From Sarcocystis neurona (lineage: Eukaryota; Apicomplexa; Conoidasida; Eucoccidiorida; Sarcocystidae), in assembly GCA_000727475.1 (NCBI GenBank), contig KL647312.1:682001-746000 (forward strand): a DNA stretch of 64,000 bases. Direction: 5' to 3'. How positions within the stretch are numbered: the stretch's first letter is position 1; each line of letters opens with the position of its first letter. Positions 55,407 through 64,000 of this stretch are shown here, piece by piece. The notes below the pieces were generated by a model, which worked only from the letters and a program-made list of their open reading frames with translations, was not told the origin of the DNA and made no database searches. A program made the position numbers and the translations under genes.

Positions 55407-55817
55407 TCAGGTGGCTCGCGTGGGAGTGCGTGGTGCGTAAGCCCTACTGTCTGGGGCCAGCGCAGAACCCAAGCAGAAATTTTCTTCAATGTCTTCTTTC
55501 CATTCTACTTCAAGTTTTGGAACCTCCCCATGGTCATCCTTAATGGAAGGATCAGCTCCCCAGAAGAGAAGTTTTCTCACTAAGGCAATTTTCTTTGCCG
55601 CAGCTGCCGCATGTAGACAAGTTGTCCCTTCAAAGCACCTCGTATTGAGCAACATCGGTATTTCGGAAGGCCGCCGGCGACAGAATCTCTCGAAAAATTC
55701 TTCCCAGAACGGCTCCTGATCAAAACATTCCTGTTGGGCGGCAGCGATGTAAAGAGCTGTATATCCCGCCGAGTCAGTTGCACCTGGATTCAGACCAGAT
55801 CGCAAGTACTCTACCGC
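55407..55817 (-). CDS. Ankyrin-repeat protein, last exon
   Basis: Acceptor TTGCCCTGTAG, phase 0. Encodes AVEYLRSGLNPGATDSAGYT, then ALYIAAAQQE, then a second repeat GTTCLHAAAAAKKIALVRKL and LFWGADPSIKDDHGEVPKLE, with an acidic tail ending at TGA 55407. The repeats match the ankyrin 'G.T.LH.AA......V..LL..GADP' pattern. With exon 56916-57058 the junction gives exactly 33 residues per repeat. Confidence 0.82.
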   Translation of the reverse strand, partial: AVEYLRSGLNPGATDSAGYTALYIAAAQQECFDQEPFWEEFFERFCRRRPSEIPMLLNTRCFEGTTCLHAAAAAKKIALVRKLLFWGADPSIKDDHGEVPKLEVEWKEDIEENFCLGSALAPDSRAYAPRTPTRAT

Positions 55818-56915
55818 CTACAGGGCAAGTAAAGCAGGATGCCAAGGAACCAAAAGCATGGATTATTCAACTCAGTTGAAGAGACATTATAAGCCTGTGG
55901 GCGCGCACACCAGCAGGGAACAAGTAGCAATTACGCAGTAGATCTTCTGAGATAGGTATACGTCCGAGTCACTCCCCATACACTCATCTCACCCACTGCC
56001 GACTTGAGATGGAAACAATCGCAGGCACATGTTGCACTGCTCTTCTTGTGTCTCCATCATTCTTCGTACGTTTCTACTAAAGGATACAGGTTAACTGTCA
56101 CAACTTCAGTTTCTAGTTCCGCTCTGTGGAACTCTGTCCGCTCTGTCTAGATTCTACTTGATAAACTCTACACTTGCGGCGTTTAACCAGAACTCTACGA
56201 CTGAACTGCGCCAGCGGTTTACGCGAGAACAAGCCCGCGTGTCTTCCCACCGTAACGAGTGCGAAGGCAGAATTGTGCACCTTACGGATTTCACGGTTAC
56301 GGATGAACGCATACAAACGTATGGACATGTCTCCAAAGTTATGGTATGTCGTTACGATCAGCTGTATACGTATGTATGTCTTCTCTCTCTACAACATAGC
56401 ACGTGGTGTGCACCAGGATGTGTTAGTGTGCCATGAGGCTATGTCTTTGGAGACGGGATAGTCCGATAGAAGGCGCCCTTGTAACTAGGAGGTGCGCACT
56501 GCCTGAACAACCGCAAGATGGCACCCACTCGAACAAACATGCCCGAAACACGTCTTCTACTCGTTTGTGGCGGGGTGCGGGAGAACCCCTACGTCTTTGT
56601 CTATGTAAGAATGAGCAAACGTTGTGTGGTTACAGTAGACAGCAATGTAAGCGCAGGAAATAATGTTTCCTGATTCGAGCGGGCGACAGAGTGCAAGGGC
56701 TACCTACGATGGCTTCCCCCATTAAGGGGAAAATGTCAAGAGTACTTCCTTCAACAGCAAGCGCACTGCCCTATCTAAGGTGTGTGTAGCAAGAAACCGT
56801 CTCAGATAGTGGTCCGGTAGATACTTGATAGGTCTCTTCTGAGTGAATCTGTTTGAGTGGAAGGTACGCATCCGTAGAAGCGACGAGGAAAATCCTTCAA
56901 GGCGAGCTGCTTTAC

Positions 56916-57058
56916 TTGTTCGTAGTCGCGCCGTTTAATCGCTGCTGTGAAAGCTGTTTCTCCTTCTACATTACGCGCATAAGGATCTGCGCCATAGGCC
57001 AACAATGTCGCAATACATTCCCCGCGAGCATTGAACAAAGGGGTCTGGTCTTTGGCAC
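56916..57058 (-). CDS. Ankyrin-repeat protein, exon
   Basis: Acceptor ATGTGGTTTCTAG (phase 1). Encodes AKDQTPLFNARGECIATLLA, then YGADPYARNVEGETAFTAAI and KRRDYEQ. The GTAAAG donor after DYEQ is chosen because it restores a 33-residue repeat into AVEYLRSGLNPG; reading on would lengthen the repeat and meet a stop after about 35 codons. Ankyrin arrays bind protein partners; no partner can be inferred. Confidence 0.82.
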
Positions 57059-57261
57059 CTAGAAACCACATCACATGAAGAGACGGTCTACATCTATTAT
57101 GCGCACAAGAATTCACGGTAGCTGAAATGTGGGCATGGTGACGCACGGAATGATGACCCTGAAAACGCAAGACTGGCCCAACGGAGTGCCGCAGCTGGGT
57201 CCCTCAGTTCAATGAATCATATTAACCGGTATCTTGCGGCTTCATCGCATCCTTATATTAC

Positions 57262-57465
57262 AGCGTATTTCCCAAACCGGCTCTCCCCTGGTCGAAAGCA
57301 ATGCTATTTCGAAAGTGCTGTAGGCGCTTTCCCTCTGCTCTCCGGATACGCTGGCGCACGCGCCCCGTTTTTGTATCCCGCGGACGGACACTTCATATGG
57401 GTGCAGGGAAGTACTTCGAGCGTCGACAGAATGCCACTTTCGACAATTTCTGCAACTCCATTTCA
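57262..57465 (-). CDS. Ankyrin-repeat protein, exon
   Basis: Acceptor TTCGAAGTTTCAG and donor GTAATA, phase 1 in and out. Encodes KWSCRNCRKWHSVDARSTSL, then VSVRGIQKRGACASVSGEQR and SAYSTFEIALLSTRGEPVWE. STFEIALLSTRGEPVWEI fits the helices of a degenerate ankyrin repeat; the first half is less typical. Confidence 0.55.
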
Positions 57466-57768
57466 CTGAAACTTCGAAAGACATACTGCATGCAACAAGA
57501 GTCGGTTTCAGTTCTCTATGTGAAACCTAGGCGAAAGTGTAAACGACACGAACGAAGTCGATGCAGACGAACATTGACAAGTAGTACGGAGCCACACGGG
57601 TGCGTGATGAAAGGTTGTACTTTCCCCTATCGAACTGCATCGCGCAATGACACTGCATGTGTTTTGAATAGAACATTGTAGTCTCTCTGTGGCTTCAGTA
57701 CTTTCCTTCGGTATGCCACTCGGAAAAGTTGCAAGTCCCCTTGTATGATGTAAGATCGTTAATGCAGA

Positions 57769-57822
57769 GTCGACGTAAAAATGCATTCCAATACAGTCGA
57801 CGTAGAAATGCGCTCCAGTACA
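57769..57822. repeat. 27-bp tandem duplication in an ankyrin-gene intron
   Basis: GTCGACGTA(A/G)AAATGC(A/G)TCC units at 57769-57795 and 57796-57822. A third, diverged start (TTGACAGAATGC) follows. Confidence 0.88.
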
Positions 57823-57917
57823 TTGACAGAATGCACCTTTACACCGTAGTTGAATTTCGACCCTGGTATCCTATCAGTCTTTATACCAAAAAGACGAAGT
57901 GTCCAGAAGCATCGTAC

Positions 57918-58113
57918 CTGAGCTGCGGATATTCGGGTCGCAGCCACCCTTGTCGCTCAGTAAGTATTCAAGGCATGGTTTGGAAAAAGCGGCCGCATGT
58001 GCAACAATGGACTGATAGCCGAAGAGTTCGACCTCCACACCATGCGAAGATTCTGCATTTTCTTGACCGGCGTCGCCGCGACTGCGTTTGACTCCGTTTG
58101 TATTCGCGAGCGA
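57918..58113 (-). CDS. Ankyrin-repeat protein, exon
   Basis: Strong acceptor GAGCTTTTCTTCCGCAG and donor GTACGA. Encodes SLANTNGVKRSRGDAGQENA, then VEVELFGYQSIVAHAAAFSK and PCLEYLLSDKGGCDPNIRSS, an ankyrin repeat ('G...IV.HAA.......LL......DPN'). Phase 0 in, 1 out. Confidence 0.72.
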
Positions 58114-58318
58114 CTGCGGAAGAAAAGCTCGTGCACACGAGCGTTTGAGACGTCTCCGTCAACCACACCGGGCATACGAGAGGTCACAATACTACAAGGG
58201 GCGATTTGCAATCCAGTGTCTGGACACAAGTTTGGATTATAGTGGCTTTTCGCATCTCTGCTAGCTCCCGGAAGTTGCCGTACAACCTCCCTCACTTTGT
58301 CACCTCCCCAACACTCAC

Positions 58319-58513
58319 TGGTTCTCTAGAGATGGTTCTATGTTTAACTGCAGACACTTTCATTGCCACGTGCGGCGAGCCGGCACGTGGACCAGCCGGC
58401 GCTGGTCCCCTCCTTCGCAGAGTCAGAGCGCCACCGCGTCCTACCACCAGCTGACAGGACAAACGCACCTCTTTTGCTCTAAGGCGCGTAGGCATGGCCC
58501 ACCAGGCGTTTGG
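58319..58513 (-). CDS. Ankyrin-repeat protein, possible exon
   Basis: Acceptor TGGTCGTTTCAG and donor GTGAGT, phase 0 both sides, compatible with neighbours. Encodes TRLRAKEVRLSCQLVVGRGG and SPHVAMKVSAVKHRTISREP. Composition is basic and only weakly ankyrin-like. The plus strand reads RAASRHVDQPALVPSFAESE here after an acceptor TTTAACTGCAG, so strand is disputed. Confidence 0.38.
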
Positions 58514-58679
58514 CTGAAACGACCAGAAGTAACTCATAAAAAAACTGCCAAAAACGTCTTGTGGACTAGATTCTGGACGTTACTTATTGTCGTGCGTTGT
58601 CCTGATACAAGACAAAATCTCGGTGTCTATCTGGAAGTTGGGACCCCAAATGCTTTCTTGGGGCTTTCTCTTTTCACAG

Positions 58680-58767
58680 CATACCTTAAGTCTTTTTGAA
58701 AGGGCTCAGGACATACCCGTCTTTGTGGGAAACGAATGCGCCGAAATCCCACACGCCTCTCTTAGGA
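58680..58767 (+). CDS. Possible plus-strand exon interleaved with the ankyrin gene
   Basis: Acceptor GGGCTTTCTCTTTTCACAG. Encodes HTLSLFERAQDIPVFVGNEC, then AEIPHASLR, to a GTAAAG donor. Its phase does not connect simply to the exon at 58891, so a small exon may lie between, or the donor choice is wrong. Confidence 0.35.
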
Positions 58768-58890
58768 GTAAAGTGCCACTGCATACCATCACGGGGGCCT
58801 CTTAACGACTCCGCAAGCTGAGCAAAGTTGCCTTGGATGGTTGTTTGTGTTATGCGTCGTACCGGACGTGACTAACATTGCTATTATTGC

Positions 58891-59120
58891 AGGATTTCTG
58901 TTCACTTAAAAAAACTGTAGAAGTGATGTGGAGTCACTGTCCCAATCTGGTGCTTGCGGCAGATAATTGCTACGATACGCTGATCTGCGCTTACAAGGTG
59001 CGTACGGCGACTGCAGGTCAAGAAGCATACCAGACAGAAAGTAACGTGGACCTCTGCTTGAAGAATACGGGCGGATGCGTGGGCCATTGTAGAGAGGCGT
59101 GCGCTTGTGTTCGTATGTAA
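58891..59120 (+). CDS. Cys-rich plus-strand exon
   Basis: Acceptor TTGCTATTATTGCAG. Encodes DFCSLKKTVEVMWSHCPNLV, then LAADNCYDTLICAYK with a GTGCGT donor at 58999. The frame also stays open to TAA 59120 through LCLKNTGGCVGHCREACACV. Many Cys suggest an extracellular disulfide-rich protein. The minus strand is open too but with weaker splice sites. Confidence 0.42.
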
Positions 59121-59391
59121 CCTCCAGCGATGCAGCTGTGGTACTGCCGAAATGTGAATACGTCCCCGCTAGCATTCCACTGTCTTACTGCGTGGGCTCA
59201 GATCGATGAAACCAGGGAGGACGCCTACGCTCATAGTTGTTTGATCTCCTCCAATTCACGAGCAATTCACGATGCAATGTCTTTTTTTCTAAAAGTGGTC
59301 ACTGTATTATCCGCAGGGCCCGCTATTACGAAGACACAGCATATTTCCTCCACATTAACGAAGCAGGCAGACACTCAGCTGCTTTCCATAC

Positions 59392-59526
59392 CTTAACCAA
59401 AGCCTCAACGTCCCCATCTTGTATGTATCCAAAAACGGTTCTCCAGCGGTCCACTTCAGGGTTCTCTGGGGCCACGTAGAAGGCGTGCCGTGTGTGGCTT
59501 CCAAGGTAGTCCGCTACAAGAGCCAT
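59392..59526 (-). CDS. Ankyrin-repeat protein, possible first exon
   Basis: ATG 59526 is followed by MALVADYLGSHTRHAFYVAP, then ENPEVDRWRTVFGYIQDGDV and EALVK, then GTATGG, phase 0. The 'DGDVEALVK' ending is typical of the helix starting an ankyrin array. With the other five exons it would give 427 residues. It overlaps the region of plus-strand exons, so it remains tentative. Confidence 0.42.
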
Positions 59527-60261
59527 GAGGCTTCTTTTCTCATGTTAACGAATGTGGTGGCTAGCAGTGAAACGGTAGAAAAGGAGAATGGTATGTTTGT
59601 AAAGCTCATACAGTCCACAAGTACAAGTCACTCAGTCTCCGTTTGAATCGGCAGTTCGTGCGCCCCGGCAAGACATATAGATGAAGTCGGAGGGATACTA
59701 CATCTTTGATGTTCACGAAAAAACCGAAAAACACAGTGTTCAGTGTGCTGCACCGGTGACGTGCCTGCGTTAAATACTTTGTTGCTGACTGCTGCTCATG
59801 GCGCTCTCTTGCTGAAACAGCATTCCGGAAAGTGTGCCATCTAAGAGTCTACTGTTCTAAGCTACGAAAGAACAACTGCTTTCACTGGAGGTTGTTAACG
59901 GCTCGTCACGTCCGTTACTTATTTTCCACCAAAAACCTACCTCACGCGTAATGCACAGAAGCAAGGACAAGAGCTGAATGCTACATTTCCAGGTGGCGTA
60001 GGCTTATCAGGAGTGACGAAGTAGACATAAAAGAAGTATAGTAAGTCCGCATATCTAAGGACACCGCCAGAGCTACCATATCAGGTCCAACACAGCAGAA
60101 AAAACGACCACGTGCGAACTAACACGAAGTCACGACTTCGCAAGTCTACACGTCCGAGACGTCCGGGATGCCACGAGTTGAACAAAGAAAGGACTGACAC
60201 TCTCCGCGACTATGAAAGCCTCGTTGTAAACTATTCGAATAAGGTACAAGGCAACAGATGT

Positions 60262-60417
60262 AGTTGGAGTGTGGAGGACGTTTGTCTGTTCATTGCCTCA
60301 GGCAACGAGTGGAATAGTAAAGGCAGGGATCCATCGAACTCTAACGGCGTCTGTAGTCGGAGTTCTGCGCGTTGCACGTTTTTCGTTCATTGGGAATCAT
60401 GTGGGGCACGCGAGTGA
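60262..60417 (+). CDS. Cys-rich plus-strand frame with CSWS motif
   Basis: Reads RCSWSVEDVCLFIASGNEWN, then SNGVCSRSSARCTFFVHWES and CGARE. Six Cys in 52 residues. The RCSWSVEDV start is echoed by PCSWSFREV at 61164. Boundaries not settled. Confidence 0.35.
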   Translation, partial: SWSVEDVCLFIASGNEWNSKGRDPSNSNGVCSRSSARCTFFVHWESCGARE

Positions 60418-60906
60418 TCTACGCTGGAACTTCCTGTATAATTGCCACCCCACATGCAGCCCTGGATTACAGAATAATTATGAACTGCATGTAGCAGCTG
60501 ATATTTACGTACTGGAGTATGGCAGCACAGATGTGTTTCTTTGGTTTGCAAAGCCAGAATTCACGACGGACTCGTATATTTTTGGGGCCACGGGAGTACC
60601 CCTCCGCAGCTGACGAAAGTCAAAGTGTGGAAGCCAGCGGAGTTACGACAATATAGATACGAGTGAAGCTACATCCTGTACTGCACACGTGAAGCATGCG
60701 TCACCGAGTAAAGTGCCACCGTTACGAGTGGATCTGCAGAAGGGAGGTTTATCGTAGGCGGATGAAGCGGAAACAGTACTAAAGGAAATTCTCCTGGTCT
60801 GATGTACATATGCTGCATGCTGCACACACGCGGTCGCCACCGCAGGAGCATTAAGGTAAGAGGATCGGAATACAGTATGATGATATAACATACTCTGATC
60901 CTGCAG

Positions 60907-61092
60907 GCGAGTATCCTCACTGCTACACTGCTGTACCAGTCGAGCGCCGGTGCACCGTTTAAGACTCTGGCTGCCACGTCCTTGTCAGGATTTGCGGCAG
61001 CAAATCAAAGCTACGTTGCAATTTCACTGGGTATACCAAATTCATTTTGTGACCAGTGTGAGCAACTTCTCAGGATGTTTCCTGTTCGTTAA
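60907..61092 (+). CDS. Plus-strand exon of a probable secreted protein
   Basis: Acceptor TACTCTGATCCTGCAG, phase 0. Encodes ASILTATLLYQSSAGAPFKT, then LAATSLSGFAAANQSYVAIS and LGIPNSFCDQCEQLLRMFPV, stopping at TAA 61092. Ordered composition, strongly preferring this strand. Confidence 0.5.
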   Translation, partial: ASILTATLLYQSSAGAPFKTLAATSLSGFAAANQSYVAISLGIPNSFCDQCEQLLRMFPVR

Positions 61093-61133
61093 CGCACGTA
61101 CGACATTCACAGCGACGGTTTCACGAATACGGC

Positions 61134-61211
61134 GTGACCCACGAAACAAATTTCCGCTCACCCTGTAGCTGGAGCTTTAGAGAGGTGGTCGGTACATACA
61201 AGCGTATCAAT
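61134..61211 (+). CDS. Plus-strand exon fragment with CSWS motif
   Basis: Reads FRSPCSWSFREVVGTYKRIN and ends at a perfect GTAAGT donor (61212). The start is not determined. Motif similarity to 60262-60300 suggests a duplicated domain in one gene. Confidence 0.38.
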
Positions 61212-62642
61212 GTAAGTGCACCAGTTTCGGAACTCATACATTGCTGTGTCTTGAGATCTTGTGCGGTGTATGTGGGCATTTCACCAGGTGTGCGCAGGGT
61301 AAGGCTCTCACTTCAAAATCTTCAGGAATGTAGGGCCCGGATACATTTGACCGACACGTCGCGCCACGGGTACCGATACCGCTGAGGAGCACACTGCCTA
61401 CAAATTGCTCTGCACTTGCCAAACATGTATAATACAGAGAAGCGTTACAGTGTAGAGTGTGTGCAGTGTGACCGTCATTTCAGATATTAACTGGGGATCA
61501 AAACCAAAAGAAAGTGACGACTACAGAGGTTAAAGGGTTCTCTGACAAATAGCGTTAGCTATTCGACCTGACGGAAGACACGTGCGTTCACCTGGATACC
61601 AGAGACTCGGTTTTTGCTTTTGCGTCCTGCTAAGATAAGCTGTGACGGCTCCTTTCTTGAAATATTGAACAAACTGCCAGACTGCTGACTCCTGGGACAG
61701 TGCGCGATCCCCGTACCTACCTCCTGTGTCCAAAGGTGACGGTACAGAAGGAGGCAAACATGTTCTTCTGGCATACGACAAATCCTCCGCGTGTGTCGTC
61801 CGCAGCAGTTCTGCGAGCCGCACTGAAGGACTACCCAGAAAGAACTACCGGAGCACCCTGAGGCGTCGTTCCATGGAAGTTCAGTATAGCTGTGCTTATA
61901 GGGGTGTTTCAGCAGGTCTTTTGCGCCACTACGTATCATTCAGCTGTGTACACCCGCAGTGCAGTGCATGCACTCTGGGCTTATCTTGTATATAGATTCT
62001 TCTCACCTGTGCGGCTGAATACACGGTTAGGTGTAGCATGACCCGAGAAGACGCACAACAGCGGCCGCATTGTTCTGCTTCCCCGCCAACACGATAATAT
62101 TACGGGCAGCGGGGTTACAACTGAAGTTGGTGCTGTGTTTGACCGTCGCACACGTAATTCCTCCGCCTCCGCCCACCGATGCATACGAAGACTCCCCACA
62201 GACTGCCACGGCTGACTGCAACGCCATCCCTCGTTTCCATCGTGTCTCCTTTGTCTATGTCAATGCTACACTATGTTTTGTCCTCAACTGATGATAAACA
62301 TTTCCCCTCTCATTGCTGACAGTGTCGGCGTTAGCTACTGCTACTTGTGCGCATAGCTTCTGCCTGTGCAACACTTGATGAAGCGCTAGAGCTTCACACC
62401 ATCTTTGTTGGTAATGTAGCGCGCGGTTGCAAAAAAGTAAGATTTTCTTCGCCTTCAAAAGAGGGCTTCCGGTAGAACAGGACAGGCGAGAATCGGCGAG
62501 ACATACGATGCAAATGAGAGAGTACCACCAAATTTGCAACGTGGGTTCACAAGGACGAGTCATATTTCACTGACAGACACCACAGCCATGTTTACCCAGA
62601 AGATGTGCTCAATTTTAATCTTTCCCCCCAAAGTCGCAACAG

Positions 62643-62921
62643 ATGACGGAGATGAGCCACGGCCGCACCCCGCGTGCTGCAGGAATGACCGCTTCATCTG
62701 CTGTTGCTGACTTGCGTGTATTAAGCGAAATACTCTACGTCACTCCTACACGGGAGCACCTCTTTGTTACACGACCGGGTTACCCCGTGACCATACTGCG
62801 TATGGAGCGTTCGTCGACAAAAAAGGACGCACAAGGCTGTCCAACTATTTGTCGGACATGCTCGCGGGAGGATCTACACGAAAAAGCAGACACATGGAAG
62901 CCTACGTATGCTGCCAACTAA
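62643..62921 (+). CDS. Hypothetical 92-residue open frame
   Basis: ATG 62643. Contains AGMTASSAVADLRVLSEILY, then VTPTREHLFVTRPGYPVTIL, looking coding, but the C-terminal half is polar and unremarkable. No splice or family support. Confidence 0.3.
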   Translation: MTEMSHGRTPRAAGMTASSAVADLRVLSEILYVTPTREHLFVTRPGYPVTILRMERSSTKKDAQGCPTICRTCSREDLHEKADTWKPTYAAN

Positions 62922-63366
62922 ACAAACGCAAGCAAACGGATGCAGGATCTAATGCGCAGTGCTGGCTGCGCATGCGTGTCAGTCCGTCTTAGGGGTCTTA
63001 GGGAGGGGTGTACTGCAGACAGATGGATAGTAACAGATCTGCATTTCGACAGAAGCAGCACAGAGCTGTGTTCTTTTAGGCGCAGATTATGCACCGCTAA
63101 CTTGGAAGAAGAACCCCTAAGAAATGGGGTGCTATACACTGAGAGAGGGAGACTCCTGTCACGGTGAATCGCAGCGATACGGAAACACGACACGCATGAA
63201 ATGTTCCCAGGCCAGGTGGGAGGTCTTACGACGCAAGCCAACTGGAGGCCACGCGCCTCTTTCGGTTTGAAACGGTAAGTGTTTCCTCAAATTCTACGTG
63301 TGTGGCCTTCCTTCAGAACTTTTCTGGTGCGTCACGGTGGTCCCACCCGAGGGGCTATTCCAGCAT
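62922..63366. other. Spacer next to the kinase exon
   Basis: No supported gene; short frames on both strands only. Confidence 0.4.
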
Positions 63367-63569
63367 TCATGCGGATCTTCGGGCAGTCGCACCATAGCGG
63401 TCTACATCTTCTGGTGAAAGAAAGTGGAGAACGTCTAGAATTTGTTGTGCTGAAGGTCTTTTCTCCGGATTTAGTGCGAAGCACCCTTGCAAAAGAGTTC
63501 TCACGGAAGGATGGAACCAGGTGGGGACTGCGGGACTCATTTGTTTATGCGTCACAGCTTGTATGACTC
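63367..63569 (-). CDS. Protein kinase, C-lobe exon
   Basis: Acceptor GGGGTGCTGCAG; phase 1. Encodes VIQAVTHKQMSPAVPTWFHP, then SVRTLLQGCFALNPEKRPSA and QQILDVLHFLSPEDVDRYG, ending at TGA 63367. The 'P.VP.W..P....LL..C...NPEKRPSA..IL' pattern is kinase subdomain XI with its invariant Arg. The rest of the catalytic domain should lie upstream (higher coordinates), mostly outside the window. Kinase family cannot be told from this part. A plus-strand frame over the same bases is open as well but lacks motifs. Confidence 0.6.
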
Positions 63570-64000
63570 CTGCAGCACCCCCACAGCATTAGCACACACA
63601 TATGGGTCTGCCAAGGAAGGGTTTGCCGGTGACATGCTCAAAGTACCTTTCCACCTGCGTGAGCGTACGTATCAGGCTCAAAGACATAGACTGCTTATTC
63701 CAATCTCGATGCAACGTTTCGGGTTGAGCCGGTCATATTCTTGTGGACTGCAATTGCGCCCGTGCTCAACGTAAGAACCTTGTCCAAGCGCCGTTGATGT
63801 TGAGTGTGTGTGACGTTAAGGGAATTGGTATTGATGGGCATCCACTATATGCAGAGTGTTGAATATAGGATGGAACGGGGTGGAGGCACCAGGACATCGT
63901 AGCAATCGGGGTTACGAGTTTGCTGTACAGGACTCTGGTGGAAAGCTAGGAGTTAAGCACATAGCGAAGGCACCGCAGCGGCCCGTGAAAACTCCTTCAG
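63570..64000. other. Upstream part of the kinase locus, unresolved
   Basis: Minus-strand text after acceptor GCGCAATTGCAG (63751) reads VHKNMTGSTRNVASRLE, reminiscent of an activation segment, and another piece reads EHVTGKPFLGRPI. They cannot be joined in phase to the 63569 exon. Confidence 0.3.

Larger units (their letters stand above)
59527..62642. other. Region with scattered plus-strand exons
   Basis: Besides the listed pieces, a plus frame 60480-60613 reads YELHVAADIYVLEYGSTDVF. Minus frames near 61850-61720 after acceptor GTAGTCCTTCAG look exon-like in more than one frame. Nothing else is supported; 61400-61560 and 62000-62640 show no coding signal. Confidence 0.35.

Noticed and set aside
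57959..58295. 112-codon minus frame ending EYKRSQ-like and HALNTY-type text
   Set aside because: Overlaps the ankyrin exon in another frame; the ankyrin frame has strong splice sites and repeat pattern.
63279..63566. Plus-strand frame with VVLKVFSPDLVRSTLAKEF, kinase N-lobe-like
   Set aside because: Antisense to the minus frame carrying the much more specific NPEKRPSA subdomain XI motif.
63590..63640. Possible 30-base intron (GTGTGTGCTAAT...) in the kinase gene
   Set aside because: Joining in that way creates a TGA in one frame and mismatches phase in the other.

Overview
The window is nuclear DNA of a coccidian apicomplexan, most likely an eimeriid (Eimeria or Cyclospora type). Evidence: an intron-split actin with the apicomplexan residues Gly200 and Lys270; proteins loaded with imperfect Gln, Ala and Ser runs encoded by CAG/CTG-rich DNA; (TA)n and TACATGTATA-type intergenic DNA; genes broken into many exons; and organellar-type translation factors. 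The sequence is draft quality: there is a 996-base N gap, and several places where the reading frame changes. Exon models were built by hand from splice sites, phase and protein similarity, because single open frames mislead here. CAG/CTG composition keeps the antisense frames open too.

Layout. 1-7.0 kb: one large minus-strand gene in two exons (at least about 2,180 residues, Gln/Ala-rich, running off the left edge, no family recognised). 7-19.6 kb: low-complexity, poorly resolved DNA with coding-like pieces, a 58-bp duplication and AT microsatellites. 19.6-22.7 kb: a two-exon gene for a bacterial-type elongation factor Ts (plus strand), presumably organellar. 22.7-27.7 kb: isolated minus-strand exons in repeat-poor DNA. 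27.7-32.1 kb: two minus-strand hypothetical genes, one with a pentapeptide repeat. 32.5-37 kb: a minus-strand chain of exons whose 5' part resembles the C-terminal half of bacterial-type initiation factor 2, followed downstream by membrane-protein-like exons. 40.0-43.3 kb: plus-strand multi-exon genes of unknown function. 44.9-46.9 kb: actin. 48.6-49.9 kb: a 101-bp tandem repeat spanning the gap. 50.0-53.8 kb: a complete five-exon CCDC96-like ciliary/flagellar coiled-coil gene (minus). 54.0-54.9 kb: a plus-strand Cys-containing gene. 55.4-59.5 kb: an ankyrin-repeat gene (minus). 58.7-61.2 kb: interleaved plus-strand Cys-rich exons. 63.4-63.6 kb: the C-lobe exon of a protein kinase (minus).

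Functionally, EF-Ts and the IF-2-like gene point to plastid or mitochondrial protein synthesis. Actin serves gliding motility, and the CCDC96 relative serves the flagella of male gametes. The repeat-rich (1-36 kb) versus repeat-poor (about 37-64 kb) halves resemble the segmental organisation known for Eimeria chromosomes. No bacterial operon, CRISPR, tRNA, rRNA or transposon was found.
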